Assembly (NCBI GenBank): GCA_900553035.1
Contig: USCC01000031.1
Coordinates: 1-21,121, forward strand
Reading direction: 5' to 3'
Source: an uncultured Rhodospirillaceae bacterium
Lineage (GTDB): Bacteria; Pseudomonadota; Alphaproteobacteria; CAAGCB01; CAG-977
DNA length: 21,121 nt
A model generated the notes under the pieces. The model saw nothing but the letters and a program-made list of their open reading frames with translations, did not search any database and had not been told where the DNA came from. Position numbers and translations under genes: made by a program. Shown one piece after another: positions 13,384 to 21,121 of this stretch (position 1 is its first letter; each line of letters begins with the position of its first letter).

Positions 13384-14205
13384 CTACAAAAAGGCCGTTC
13401 CGCTGAAAGAGCAATGTGTATCGCCCGTCATGAGGATATCGATATTGTTTTCCCATTCGACAAACAGGCTGCCGCCGTCCATTCTGATTTCGGCCTTTCC
13501 TGTGCTCAACCCCCGGCGCACAGCCGCCACCAGCGTTGCGCAGGCGCCCGTGCCGCATGCCATGGTCACGCCCGTGCCGCGTTCCCAGACGCGCATGCGC
13601 AGAAGGTCGGGACGGATGACCTGAACAAATTCAACATTTGTCCGCTGCGGAAACAGGGGATGGTTTTCCACCTGCGGGCCAAGGCGCGCGATGTCGGTGT
13701 TTTCAACGTCGTCCACAAAGAACACGGCATGCGGATTCCCCATGGAAACAGCAACCGGCGGCGGGAGTTCATCATGAATACCGTTCAGAGACAGTGTGTC
13801 CGTTTCTTCTGCCAGAGGAATTTCATCCCAGCTCAGGCGCGGTTTGCCCATATTGACCGTCACCAGAGCAGAAGGCGATTCACGGAAGGCTTTCAGAATC
13901 TTGCCGTCCGGCGCTTCCAAAGCAAGAGAGGTCTTTTCCGTTTCATCCATCAGAAGCTTGGCCACACAGCGCGTTCCATTGCCGCACGCTCCCGCAAAGC
14001 TGCCGTCCGCATTGTAGATTTTCATCCGCGCAAACGCCTTGTCCGACGGCTCAATCAGAATCATCTGGTCAAAGCCGACGCCCGTTTTGCGGTTGCCCAT
14101 ACGGACAACGTCCTGTGCCGTCAGGCTGGTGTAGCCGTTACGATTGTCAATGATGACAAAATCGTTGCCAAGGCCGTCCATTTTAATAAAGGGAACCGTT
14201 TTCAT
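13384..14205 (-). CDS. dapF: Diaminopimelate epimerase
   Basis: Converts LL- to meso-diaminopimelate, the precursor of lysine and of the peptidoglycan cross-link; cytoplasmic and cofactor-free. The 273 residues carry the two catalytic cysteines in their family motifs, GACGNGTRC (Cys74) and MACGTGAC (Cys217), plus FIKMDGLGNDFVIID at the N-terminus, YNADGS, SMGNPHAVFFV and WERGTG. Length is normal. The start at 14205 is chosen because AGGAGG lies nine nt upstream and the family begins here; the ATG overlaps the TGA of dapL (ATGA), so translation is probably coupled. It is the second gene of the operon and is followed by a terminator. Confidence 0.96.
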   Translation of the reverse strand: MKTVPFIKMDGLGNDFVIIDNRNGYTSLTAQDVVRMGNRKTGVGFDQMILIEPSDKAFARMKIYNADGSFAGACGNGTRCVAKLLMDETEKTSLALEAPDGKILKAFRESPSALVTVNMGKPRLSWDEIPLAEETDTLSLNGIHDELPPPVAVSMGNPHAVFFVDDVENTDIARLGPQVENHPLFPQRTNVEFVQVIRPDLLRMRVWERGTGVTMACGTGACATLVAAVRRGLSTGKAEIRMDGGSLFVEWENNIDILMTGDTHCSFSGTAFL

Positions 14206-15404
14206 AAGGATAATCCTCCTATTCTCTGAATTGCCTTTTCCGTATTCTCCCGGGTGCCGAAGGACGTCAGACGGACGTACCCTTCGCCGCACCGCCCAAA
14301 TCCGCTGCCCGGCGTACAGACAATCTGCGTTTCGTTCAGAAGGATGTCAAACATCTGCTCCGACGAAACACCCTCCGGCGTTTTCAGCCAGATATAAGGC
14401 GCATCGGTTCCGCCGAAAACGCTCAGCCCCCTGGCGGCCAGGCCTTCACGGATCAGACGCGCGTTTTCCATGTAATAATCAATCGTTTCCCGAACCTGCT
14501 TTTTTCCTTCCGCGGAAAAGACAGCTTCGGCCGCACGCTGGACAATATAAGGTGCGCCGTTGTATTTCGTCGTATGGCGGCGGCGCCAGAAACCGTTCAG
14601 GCCGACCGTTTCGCCCTTGTCCCCAACGGAAGCTTTCAACGTTTTGGGCACAACCATGTAGGCACAGCGCAGGCCTGTGAAACCCGCCGTTTTGGAAAAG
14701 GAACGAAGCTCAATTGCAACTTCCTTTGCCCCGTCAATTTCATAAATGCTGTGCGGCAGGCCGTCGTGACGGATGAATTCCTTGTACGCGGAATCAAAAA
14801 TGATGACCGAACCGTTTTCGCGGGCATACCGAACCCAGCGAGCCAGATCGTCGCGGCTCATGACCGTCCCGGTCGGGTTGTTCGGGGAACACAGGTAAAT
14901 CAGTCCCGCCGGTTTTTCCGGAAGAGCCGGGGCAAAGCCGTTCTGTTCTTCGCACGGCAGAAATTCCAGCGCACGGCCGGCCATGATGTTGCTGTCCCGA
15001 TAAACCGGATAGACAGGGTCGGGAACGGCGACCAGATTGTCGGCCGCAAAGATTTCCTGAATATTGCCGACGTCGCACTTGGAACCGTCGCTGACAAACA
15101 CTTCGTCCGGATCAATGTCGATTCCGCGGGCTTTGTAATCATTTTCGACAATGGCGGAAATCAGAAAATCGTATCCCTGTTCGGGACCATAGCCGCGCAT
15201 GGTTTCCGAATGCCCCATTTCGTCGGCCGCCTTATGCAAAGCAGCGACACAGGCCGCCGGAAGAGGGCGCGTCACGTCGCCGATGCCCAGGCTGATGACC
15301 TCGGCGGAGGGGTGGTTTTCCTTATAGGCTTTGATTTTCCGGGCAATTTCCTGAAACAGGTAGTTCGCGGACAGATTCAGATAGTTTTCGTTTGCTTTTA
15401 CCAT
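14202..15404 (-). CDS. dapL: LL-diaminopimelate aminotransferase
   Basis: PLP enzyme that makes LL-diaminopimelate directly from tetrahydrodipicolinate and glutamate, bypassing the succinylase or acetylase routes. The 400 residues begin MVKANENYLNLSANYLFQEI as in DapL and contain GIGDVTRPLP, HSETMRGYGPEQGYDFL, FVSDGSKCDVGNIQE, YPVYRDSNIMAGR, YLCSPNNPTGTV, and SFSKTAGFTGLRCAY with the PLP-binding Lys. The following FWRRRHTTKYNGAPYIVQRAAEAV is the DapL substrate-specificity region type. Start 15404 is chosen over longer in-frame starts because the family begins here and AGGAA lies upstream. It forms an operon with dapF, giving the last two steps to meso-DAP together. It diverges from the NifA-like gene across about 130 bp. 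Confidence 0.95.
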   Translation of the reverse strand: MVKANENYLNLSANYLFQEIARKIKAYKENHPSAEVISLGIGDVTRPLPAACVAALHKAADEMGHSETMRGYGPEQGYDFLISAIVENDYKARGIDIDPDEVFVSDGSKCDVGNIQEIFAADNLVAVPDPVYPVYRDSNIMAGRALEFLPCEEQNGFAPALPEKPAGLIYLCSPNNPTGTVMSRDDLARWVRYARENGSVIIFDSAYKEFIRHDGLPHSIYEIDGAKEVAIELRSFSKTAGFTGLRCAYMVVPKTLKASVGDKGETVGLNGFWRRRHTTKYNGAPYIVQRAAEAVFSAEGKKQVRETIDYYMENARLIREGLAARGLSVFGGTDAPYIWLKTPEGVSSEQMFDILLNETQIVCTPGSGFGRCGEGYVRLTSFGTRENTEKAIQRIGGLSL

Positions 15405-15518
15405 GGTGTTTCCATTCCTGACGAGTTCAGAACCGGCGTCATCATAACTTTTTTTGCCTTCAAACCAAAGATAAAAAAAGATCCTACAAAAATGTCGTGC
15501 ATTCGGGGCGAAGCCTTG

Positions 15519-15524
15519 TATAAT
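15519..15524 (+). promoter_or_regulatory. Possible -10 box of the NifA-like gene
   Basis: A consensus TATAAT ends seven nt before ATG 15532, so transcription would begin at or next to the start codon. No good -35 box is seen 16-18 bp upstream, and no ribosome binding site lies before either possible start codon. Confidence 0.4.
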
Positions 15525-15531
15525 GCGCCGC

Positions 15532-17088
15532 ATGAAGCAAAAGCAGACGACATTTCCGCGCGTACAGTCCGGCCTGGATTTCCTGTCCAGCATGTCCGCC
15601 CTGATGGACAGCCGGAAGGATATCAGCGAAATTCTGCATTCCGCCCTTAAGGCTCTGTCCCAGAGACTGGGCCTGCGTTGCGGGACAATTTCCCTTCTGA
15701 ACCACAGCACGAAAGTCTTGGTCATCGACGTCGCCGAAGGTCTGACAAAAGAGCAGATCAGCCTGGGTCATTACAAAATCGGCGAAGGCGTCACCGGCCG
15801 GGTGGCTCTGAGCGGTGAACCCATGATCATTCCGAAAACGAGCGAATCGCAGCTCTTCCTGAACCGTACGGGTCGCCGCCAGAGCACAGAAACCTCGTTT
15901 ATCTGTGTGCCCGTCAAAGCCGATCATGAAGTCATCGGAACGCTCAGCGTGGACAGGGACTACAGCCCGGAAGCGGATCTGGAATGCGACTGCCAGCTGT
16001 TGACAATTCTTTCCTCAATGTTGGGGCAGGCTCTGAAAATCCGTCAGAGCATCCAGCGTGAAAACGCTTTGCTGAGCCGCGAAAACGAACGCCTGCGCAG
16101 CGAGCTGGAACAGAAATTCCATCCGGACAACATCATCGGCCGGTCGTACGAAATGCAACGCGTCTACAACCAGATCAACCGCGTGTCACACACGGATGCG
16201 ACCGTTCTGATCCTGGGGGAGACGGGAACGGGAAAAGAGCTGATCGCCCATGCCGTCCACCAATACAGCGACCGCGCGGATAAGCCCTTTATCCGCGTCA
16301 ACTGTGCGGCTCTTCCGGAAAGCCTGATTGAAAGCGAGCTGTTCGGGCATGTGCGGGGCGCTTTCACCGGAGCCTTGGCCGACCGCAAGGGACGCTTTGA
16401 ACTGGCCGACGGCGGGACAATTTTTCTGGATGAAATCGGGGAAATTTCTCCCGCAGTGCAGATGCGGCTCCTGCGCGTTCTGCAGGAACGTGAATTTGAA
16501 CGGGTCGGAGACGCCCGGACACGCAAAGTCGATGTCCGCGTCATTGCCGCGACAAACCGGGATCTGCAACAGATGGTGAAGGACGGTAAATTCCGCGAAG
16601 ATCTCTTTTTCCGCCTCTACGTTTTCCCAATCGCCGTTCCGGCTTTGCGCGAACGGAAATCGGACATACGGCTTTTGGCTGAACATTTCCTGAAAATTTT
16701 CCGGGAACGTAACAATAAACCTCTCCTGTCGCTGGGAGAGGATGTTCTGCGCCGTCTGGAGAACTACCGCTGGCCGGGCAACGTGCGCGAACTTGAAAAC
16801 GGTCTGGAACATGCCGTCCTGATGGCCGGAACCGAAGAGACGGAGTTGCTTCATTTCCCGCCCATGCTGTCGGCCATTCCCGATCCGGCGGACGAACCGG
16901 GACGAGGGCTGAAAGCGGCGGTTGATTTTTACGAGGAAACACTGATTTCTCGCGCTCTTTCGGAAACAGGAGGCAACATTGCCGCCGCCGCCCGCCGGCT
17001 CCAGACAACGGAGCGCATTTTAGGGTATAAAATCAGGCAATATGGTCTTTCTTCGCCCCGGCGCCGCCGGAAAAAGGCTACGCCTTGA
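15532..17088 (+). CDS. NifA-like sigma-54-dependent transcriptional activator (GAF, AAA+, Fis HTH)
   Basis: Enhancer-binding protein that remodels sigma-54 RNA polymerase using ATP. Order of domains (518 residues): GAF sensor (about 10-175), a short coiled coil (ENALLSRENERLRSELEQ), the AAA+ domain with Walker A GETGTGKE (229-236), the sigma-54 loop GAFTGA (276-281) and Walker B GGTIFLDE (294-301), and a C-terminal Fis-type helix-turn-helix (about 481-507) ending ILGYKIRQYGL, which resembles the NifA C-terminus. The Cys pair of the interdomain linker that makes rhizobial NifA oxygen-sensitive is absent. No nif gene and no TGGCAC-N5-TTGC promoter is seen in the window, so the target is unknown. 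The start could also be ATG 15523, but that codon overlaps the TATAAT box. The gene's 3' end overlaps the 94-residue protein by 11 bp, convergent. Confidence 0.88.
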   Translation: MKQKQTTFPRVQSGLDFLSSMSALMDSRKDISEILHSALKALSQRLGLRCGTISLLNHSTKVLVIDVAEGLTKEQISLGHYKIGEGVTGRVALSGEPMIIPKTSESQLFLNRTGRRQSTETSFICVPVKADHEVIGTLSVDRDYSPEADLECDCQLLTILSSMLGQALKIRQSIQRENALLSRENERLRSELEQKFHPDNIIGRSYEMQRVYNQINRVSHTDATVLILGETGTGKELIAHAVHQYSDRADKPFIRVNCAALPESLIESELFGHVRGAFTGALADRKGRFELADGGTIFLDEIGEISPAVQMRLLRVLQEREFERVGDARTRKVDVRVIAATNRDLQQMVKDGKFREDLFFRLYVFPIAVPALRERKSDIRLLAEHFLKIFRERNNKPLLSLGEDVLRRLENYRWPGNVRELENGLEHAVLMAGTEETELLHFPPMLSAIPDPADEPGRGLKAAVDFYEETLISRALSETGGNIAAAARRLQTTERILGYKIRQYGLSSPRRRRKKATP

Positions 17089-17362
17089 CGACCTCGGCAT
17101 CGTAAACATGCTTGAACTCGCCGTCCTCATCAATTTCACAGACAAGAACCTTCGCGGTTTTTGCCAGCTGAGCCGCGATTTCGGTCGGGATGTCATTCAT
17201 ACATATCTGCGGCGTTTCGGGAGAGCGGGTCAGAACAACACCGTTCCGTGTCAGGCTGATTTTCGGCTGCGACGGTTCGGGATCAAGCCCGTAAAACACC
17301 AGCATGAGCTCGCCCGCGGTATTCATCAGGAAATCGTATTCCTGTTCGTTGATGACAGCCAT
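17078..17362 (-). CDS. Small protein of unknown function (94 aa)
   Basis: Begins MAVINEQEYDFLMNTAGELMLVFYG and ends EDGEFKHVYDAEVVKA; acidic, soluble, no signal peptide or membrane segment, one Cys in each half. I recognise no family. Start 17362 has GGAG seven nt upstream; an in-frame start at 17383 would add MQKRSYF without a better site. It lies 53 bp downstream of the SGNH-like gene on the same strand and may be read from that transcript. Its last 11 bp overlap the end of the convergent NifA-like gene. Confidence 0.6.
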   Translation of the reverse strand: MAVINEQEYDFLMNTAGELMLVFYGLDPEPSQPKISLTRNGVVLTRSPETPQICMNDIPTEIAAQLAKTAKVLVCEIDEDGEFKHVYDAEVVKA

Positions 17363-17415
17363 AAAATAACTCCGTTTCTGCACGTCGGGTCTATCTTATC
17401 CGAAAAGGGGCCGGT

Positions 17416-18840
17416 TTAAAAGTCTTCTTTCATCTGCCTGATTTCAATTGCCTGAAGAGTATATTCTCCTTTTCCGGCGGCGAACGAGAACGTCAGCTCC
17501 TGTTCGGCAGGAAGCATGTTTATGACGAAATAATCCGTGTTTTCTCCTTTTTTCAGGGGAATGGGGATGAATTTTCCGCGGTCGTTCCGGAATTCGCCCG
17601 TAACCGTCAGAAGGCCGTCGTTCGGAACGTCCGCACGGATCTTCACCACCATGGTTTTCGCATGGGGATAGACGATTTTTCCGGTTCTGACAACGACAGG
17701 CGCACCGTCTTCACTCTGCCGGACAAGAGGCGCGGGCAGGGTGTAATACGTTTTTTCTCCGGCAGTCGTCGCTTCAAAATCAATATAAGGCTGATAGGCG
17801 TTGATGCGGGCGGAAAGCTCCGCAACATGACGATCGATATTTTCCGGTGTCAGCCGGCCGCGCTCCTGACCCATCAGCTTCAGTATGGCCGTATTGATAT
17901 TGGGCTGATAATGGCCGATGTCGCGGTAATAGGCCATGTTTCCGGTTATCTCCTCCAGGTTCAGAAAATCGAAAACCTTGACGTTCGGCCGTCCGGCCGT
18001 CCGTTTCACCAGATAGGAACGCATGTCCAGATAATCGTCGTAAACATCGGCCAGCAGGGGAAGGTTGGGATACACATAGGCATACGGCGGGAAGAACAGG
18101 TAAAATTCAACATCGGGATACTGTTCCGCAAGGGAGACAATGTACGCGTCGACATACGGAAATTCCCTGTTTTCCGGATTCCACAGAGGCGGTTTGGGCT
18201 GTTGCGGCGCGTTTGATGTGAAATTGTGGGCGAACGCGAAGCTGAACGGGCTGTCGGCCCAGAAATCAAAATCCTCGTTTTCCCCCGTCCGCGGGTAATG
18301 CTTGTCCCGGATCCTTTTCTCGCTGTGTCCGTAATAAAACATGCGCAGGTTTGAAAAAGACGTCAGATGCTGGAAATCGTCCCATATGGACGTGTTGTAC
18401 AGTTCATAGGGGAACGATGTGCCCGTCAGGTATACGCCATCCCGCGTTTCATAACGCAGGGCATCCAGCCCCCACAGAACTTTCCTGATCTTTCCCGATT
18501 CCAGAGCATAGCGGAGGGCGGAATCCAATTCTTTGATGTAATATCCCGGAATGTAAAGGCGCATCGTCTTTTTCCAGCCCAGATATTTCTCAATTTCCGA
18601 AGCCAGAAAATTCTCGGAAACGGACGAGCCGATAGAGAGCGTTTCAAAATCGCTGTTCTCGTACAGGTGACGGCGGATTCTTCCGGCCTGAAAATACCGG
18701 GGCGAGCAGGCCTGGTAAGTATTGCGGAAACCGTATATATTGCACGGATCGCCGAAATACGAAAACAGAATCAGTGCGCCGGAAAGGGCGAAAAACAGGG
18801 CGACTGCCGTGAAAAAACGCTTTTTATAAATTTTCTGCAT
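17416..18840 (-). CDS. Membrane-anchored SGNH-hydrolase-like protein, partner of the MBOAT protein
   Basis: 474 residues with one N-terminal membrane segment (FFTAVALFFALSGALILFSYF), so most of the protein is periplasmic. The pattern LSIGSSVSENF (GSS, Ser72/73) and RDIGHYQPNI (Asp307, His310) places the Ser and the Asp-x-x-His of an SGNH/GDSL-type triad where DltD/AlgX/AlgJ-like proteins have them. A C-terminal beta-rich region (from about residue 360) may bind glycan. Its position directly after an AlgI-like MBOAT gene (12 bp gap) is the standard arrangement of exported-polysaccharide O-acetylation systems: MBOAT passes the acyl group across the membrane, and the SGNH-like partner transfers it. 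The exact substrate is unknown; no polysaccharide synthesis gene is in the window. Assignment to SGNH rests on motifs and context. Confidence 0.7.
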   Translation of the reverse strand: MQKIYKKRFFTAVALFFALSGALILFSYFGDPCNIYGFRNTYQACSPRYFQAGRIRRHLYENSDFETLSIGSSVSENFLASEIEKYLGWKKTMRLYIPGYYIKELDSALRYALESGKIRKVLWGLDALRYETRDGVYLTGTSFPYELYNTSIWDDFQHLTSFSNLRMFYYGHSEKRIRDKHYPRTGENEDFDFWADSPFSFAFAHNFTSNAPQQPKPPLWNPENREFPYVDAYIVSLAEQYPDVEFYLFFPPYAYVYPNLPLLADVYDDYLDMRSYLVKRTAGRPNVKVFDFLNLEEITGNMAYYRDIGHYQPNINTAILKLMGQERGRLTPENIDRHVAELSARINAYQPYIDFEATTAGEKTYYTLPAPLVRQSEDGAPVVVRTGKIVYPHAKTMVVKIRADVPNDGLLTVTGEFRNDRGKFIPIPLKKGENTDYFVINMLPAEQELTFSFAAGKGEYTLQAIEIRQMKEDF

Positions 18841-18852
18841 GTTCCCTGTTCC

Positions 18853-20223
18853 TTAAAAATTCGCGTAGATGAAGTCCGTAACGCGGTGCGCTGTCATGAG
18901 GTACATGAACAGGATCAGAGCGCTGAAAATCCCCCAGCGTCTCCGTCCGTCCACTCGTTCAAGCCATTCAATGCTGTTGGGCGCCAGGCGGCAGAACGCG
19001 AGCAGCCCCAGCGGAATAAACAAATCCGGCAGATCCGCAGTATTGAATGAGGATATATCGAACAGACGCCCCGTCATCAAAAAGGCCGATGAAATCGTTT
19101 CGGCACGAAAGAAAATCCAGGCAATATTGACAAAGAAAATCAGCAGAATCCAGGCCGGAACCGCCGGCATCCGGCGCCCGGCGTTCATCCACAGCCGGTG
19201 GCATACCATGGCGCCGCCGTGCAGGCAGCCCCACACGATGAAAGGCCAGCCTGCGCCATGCCAGAACCCGCCGACCAGAAAGACCGTGAACAGGTTCAGA
19301 TACGTACGGAACGTCCCTTTGCGGTTGCCGCCCAGAGGAATATAAATGTAGTTCAGAAGCCACCGGGACAGCGTGATGTGCCAGCGTCGCCAGAAATCCT
19401 GAATGTTCAGAGCCTTGTACGGCGACAGGAAATTGACCGGAATCCGTATGTTCAGGAACAGAGCCGCCCCCATCGCCATATCGCAGTAACCGCTGAAATC
19501 AAAATAAAGCTGCATTGTATAGCACAAAGAGGTGTACCATGCCTGAAGCAGGGTAATGTCGGTCAGGGCATAACCGTCGGCAACATATTCGACCAGCCTG
19601 TCGGCAATCATGACTTTTTTGAACAGACCCAGGGAAAAGATGAACATCCCCTTGTAAACGTTTTCCCAGTTGACAAATCGGTTTCGGGGCTTTTTGAACT
19701 GGGGCACGAGATCCCTGTGATACATCAACGGCCCGGCGATCAGCTTCGGGAAGAAACAGATGTAGAGCATGTAATTGAAAAAATCATGGTCTTCCGTATC
19801 GCCGCGGTACGTGTCCGTCAGATAGGAAATCTGCTGGAACGTAAAGAAGGATATGGCCAGAGGCAGGAAAATCGTTTGAATTTCAATGTTGACATGCAAA
19901 AGGGCGTTGATGTTGTCGACAAAGAAATTCGCATACTTGTAATAACACAGCACATAAACGTTGAACAGAAGGCCGACGATCAGCAGAGGCTTCCTTTGCG
20001 CCGGTCGGATTATCCTCATCTGGGTTGCGAAAGCATAGTTCACCAGAATGGACATCAGCATGATCCCGATGTTTTCCGGCAGGAAATAACCATAGAAAAA
20101 GAACGATGCCAGAATCAGCGAAATATTGGCGAAAACGCTCAGATGCCTTTTGTTCAGGAAAAAATAAATCAAGGCCGTAACGGGCATGAAAAGAAAAATA
20201 AAGGCGAATGAATTGAAAAGCAT
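18853..20223 (-). CDS. MBOAT family O-acyltransferase (AlgI/DltB-like)
   Basis: 456 residues, multi-spanning inner-membrane protein. Family blocks seen: LFNSFAFIFLFMPVTALIYF at the N-terminus, YYKYANFFVDNI, LPLAISFFTFQQISYLTDTYRG, YICFFPKLIAGP, LYFDFSGYCDMAMGAALFLNI, FWRRWHITLSRWLLNYIYIPLGG and GGFWHGAGW with the invariant His (residue 322, the same number as in P. aeruginosa AlgI). It moves acyl groups, usually acetyl, to an extracytoplasmic polymer. ATG 20223 has GGAG seven nt upstream. First gene of a two-gene operon with the SGNH-like protein. Confidence 0.93.
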   Translation of the reverse strand: MLFNSFAFIFLFMPVTALIYFFLNKRHLSVFANISLILASFFFYGYFLPENIGIMLMSILVNYAFATQMRIIRPAQRKPLLIVGLLFNVYVLCYYKYANFFVDNINALLHVNIEIQTIFLPLAISFFTFQQISYLTDTYRGDTEDHDFFNYMLYICFFPKLIAGPLMYHRDLVPQFKKPRNRFVNWENVYKGMFIFSLGLFKKVMIADRLVEYVADGYALTDITLLQAWYTSLCYTMQLYFDFSGYCDMAMGAALFLNIRIPVNFLSPYKALNIQDFWRRWHITLSRWLLNYIYIPLGGNRKGTFRTYLNLFTVFLVGGFWHGAGWPFIVWGCLHGGAMVCHRLWMNAGRRMPAVPAWILLIFFVNIAWIFFRAETISSAFLMTGRLFDISSFNTADLPDLFIPLGLLAFCRLAPNSIEWLERVDGRRRWGIFSALILFMYLMTAHRVTDFIYANF

Positions 20224-20473
20224 TACGCTGCTCCGTTTTTTATAAGGCCGTATAATTTGCCTCTTTTACAGGAGGAACCGGCCGTTTGTCAATAACGTGT
20301 TTTGAGGCATGCCGGCGATCATCTGTCCGGACGCCTCTGCAGACCGAAACCGTCCCGTAAGCCTTCGGTCTGCTTTCATCCGGGCACAGCGAAAAAACAG
20401 ACCCGGCTTTGCCCGGCAATCTCCGGCGAACGCTTGTCGATATCCCCGAAACCGTTGACAGAAAACACCTTTT
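20224..20473. other. Intergenic stretch between the DinG-like and MBOAT genes, with a long imperfect hairpin
   Basis: No gene is seen. A 10-bp perfect stem, GCAGACCGAA/TTCGGTCTGC (20339-20373), is enclosed by an outer stem CTGT-CCGGA/TCCGG-gc-ACAG (20323-20388). On the minus strand, a weak CCGG-based hairpin followed by six T (near 20393-20428) could end the helicase transcript. A consensus TATAAT occurs on the plus strand at 20250-20255 with nothing coding after it. Confidence 0.5.
20263..20292 (-). promoter_or_regulatory. Probable promoter of the MBOAT-SGNH operon
   Basis: On the minus strand a perfect TTGACA (20287-20292) is followed after 18 bp by TAAAAG (20263-20268), a 4 of 6 match to the -10 consensus, about 40 bp upstream of the MBOAT start codon. 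A second AT-rich box, TTATAC, lies 14 bp nearer the gene. Confidence 0.4.
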
Positions 20474-21121
20474 TCATGTCAGGAACTCTTTGATGCGGCG
20501 AACGGCTTCCTTCAGGCCGAGCTTTTCAATGGGCGTGCCTTCGGGAAACGCGGTCAGCGTTTCCGATGGGACGGCGCGATCCAGCATGACGAACACGCCC
20601 CGGTCATCCTTTTTGCGGATCAGACGACCGAAAGCCTGCGCCATTTTTATGCGCACGATCATCAGGTTGTATTCCTCCCGCGCTCCGCCATAGGCTTCCT
20701 TGCGTGCTCTGTGGGCAATGTCGGGTCGCGGCCAGGGGACACGGTCAAACAGCAGAAGCCGCAGAGACCGACCCGGAACGTCGATGCCGTCACGCACGGC
20801 GTCGGTTCCCAGAAGGCAGGCATCCTCTTCGGCCTTGAAGACGTCAAGAAGCGTTGACATGTTGACCGTATCGACATGCTGAGCCAACAGAGGCAGTCCG
20901 GCTTCGGCCAAAGGCTCGCGGATGCGGGTATACACGGCGCGCAGACGGGCAATGGCCGTAAAAATGCCCAGCCCGCCTCCCTGTGAAGCGATGAACAACT
21001 CCCGGCACGCGGCGGCCACCTGATCGGCGCTGTTCCTGTCCACATCGGTCAGGATGAAAACACGGGCGTTCGCGGCGTAATCAAAGGGGTACCGTGTCAA
21101 CGCCATCTTCGCCCTCATCAA
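20474..21121 (-). CDS. DinG/Rad3-type ATP-dependent DNA helicase, C-terminal part
   Basis: The frame is open to the right edge, so the N-terminal part with Walker A lies outside the window. The C-terminal helicase domain is plain: LGTDAVRDGIDVPGRSLRLLLFDRVPWPRPD (in part; motif V region) and QAFGRLIRKKDDRGVFVMLD (motif VI with the arginine finger). This order and the wording QxxGRLIR-D-GVFVMLD are typical of the DinG family (superfamily 2, XPD-like), which unwinds forked DNA and R-loops in repair. It ends EAVRRIKEFLT, about 250 bp before the MBOAT gene. Confidence 0.88.
   Translation of the reverse strand: MMRAKMALTRYPFDYAANARVFILTDVDRNSADQVAAACRELFIASQGGGLGIFTAIARLRAVYTRIREPLAEAGLPLLAQHVDTVNMSTLLDVFKAEEDACLLGTDAVRDGIDVPGRSLRLLLFDRVPWPRPDIAHRARKEAYGGAREEYNLMIVRIKMAQAFGRLIRKKDDRGVFVMLDRAVPSETLTAFPEGTPIEKLGLKEAVRRIKEFLT

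Noticed and set aside
14574..15650. 358-codon plus-strand frame across dapL
   Set aside because: Antisense to dapL, which has all catalytic motifs and a proper start.
19198..20211. 337-codon plus-strand frame across the MBOAT gene
   Set aside because: Antisense to a gene with the invariant MBOAT His and membrane pattern.
20323..20388. SRP (4.5S) RNA or tRNA
   Set aside because: The conserved SRP core sequence and the tRNA T-loop motif are both absent.

Overview
This window looks like a contig of two origins. Bases 1 to about 2040 are AT-rich and coded in the style of a gut clostridium (Lachnospiraceae-like): a 6-phosphofructokinase missing its first residues, a strong terminator, an AT-rich intergenic stretch and the N-terminal part of a glycoside hydrolase family 3 enzyme. 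From about 2100 onward the DNA is clearly more GC-rich, and the genes point to a Gram-negative, probably an uncultivated gut alphaproteobacterium: a type V autotransporter with an outer-membrane barrel, a NifA-like sigma-54 activator, meso-diaminopimelate synthesis, and secreted cysteine-rich repeat proteins. The taxonomic guess is inference from gene content and composition. Around 2040-2100 three unrelated coding fragments (GH3, an HD-GYP piece, DUF4186) run on in one open frame, which looks more like an assembly join than a real gene.

Layout after the junction: DUF4186 remnant (+, to 2415); shared terminator; AsmA-like membrane-anchored protein (-) and DUF4396 membrane protein (-) as a pair; a divergent short photolyase (+, 4338-5522); a convergent D-Ala-D-Ala dipeptidase (-, 5533-6192); a 1325-residue autotransporter (+, 6356-10333) with three long passenger modules; a cold-shock protein with a long structured leader (+, 10573-10776); two cysteine-rich secreted proteins in an operon (-, 10887-12749), preceded by a candidate 68-codon upstream ORF that overlaps the second gene start by ATGA and contains a nested inverted repeat; a 430-bp gene-free stretch with a 49-bp direct repeat; the dapL-dapF operon (-, 13384-15404, ATGA overlap); a divergent NifA-like regulator (+, from about 15532) whose -10-like box lies so close to the start that the mRNA may be leaderless; a 94-residue unknown protein (-); an SGNH-like/MBOAT pair (-, 17416-20223) that probably O-acylates an exported glycan; a structured intergenic stretch; and the C-terminal part of a DinG-type helicase running off the right edge.

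Functional themes are envelope building and remodelling: meso-DAP synthesis by the short aminotransferase route, D-Ala-D-Ala cleavage, O-acylation, an autotransporter adhesin-like protein and Cys-rich secreted proteins. No CRISPR array, insertion sequence, tRNA or rRNA was recognised.
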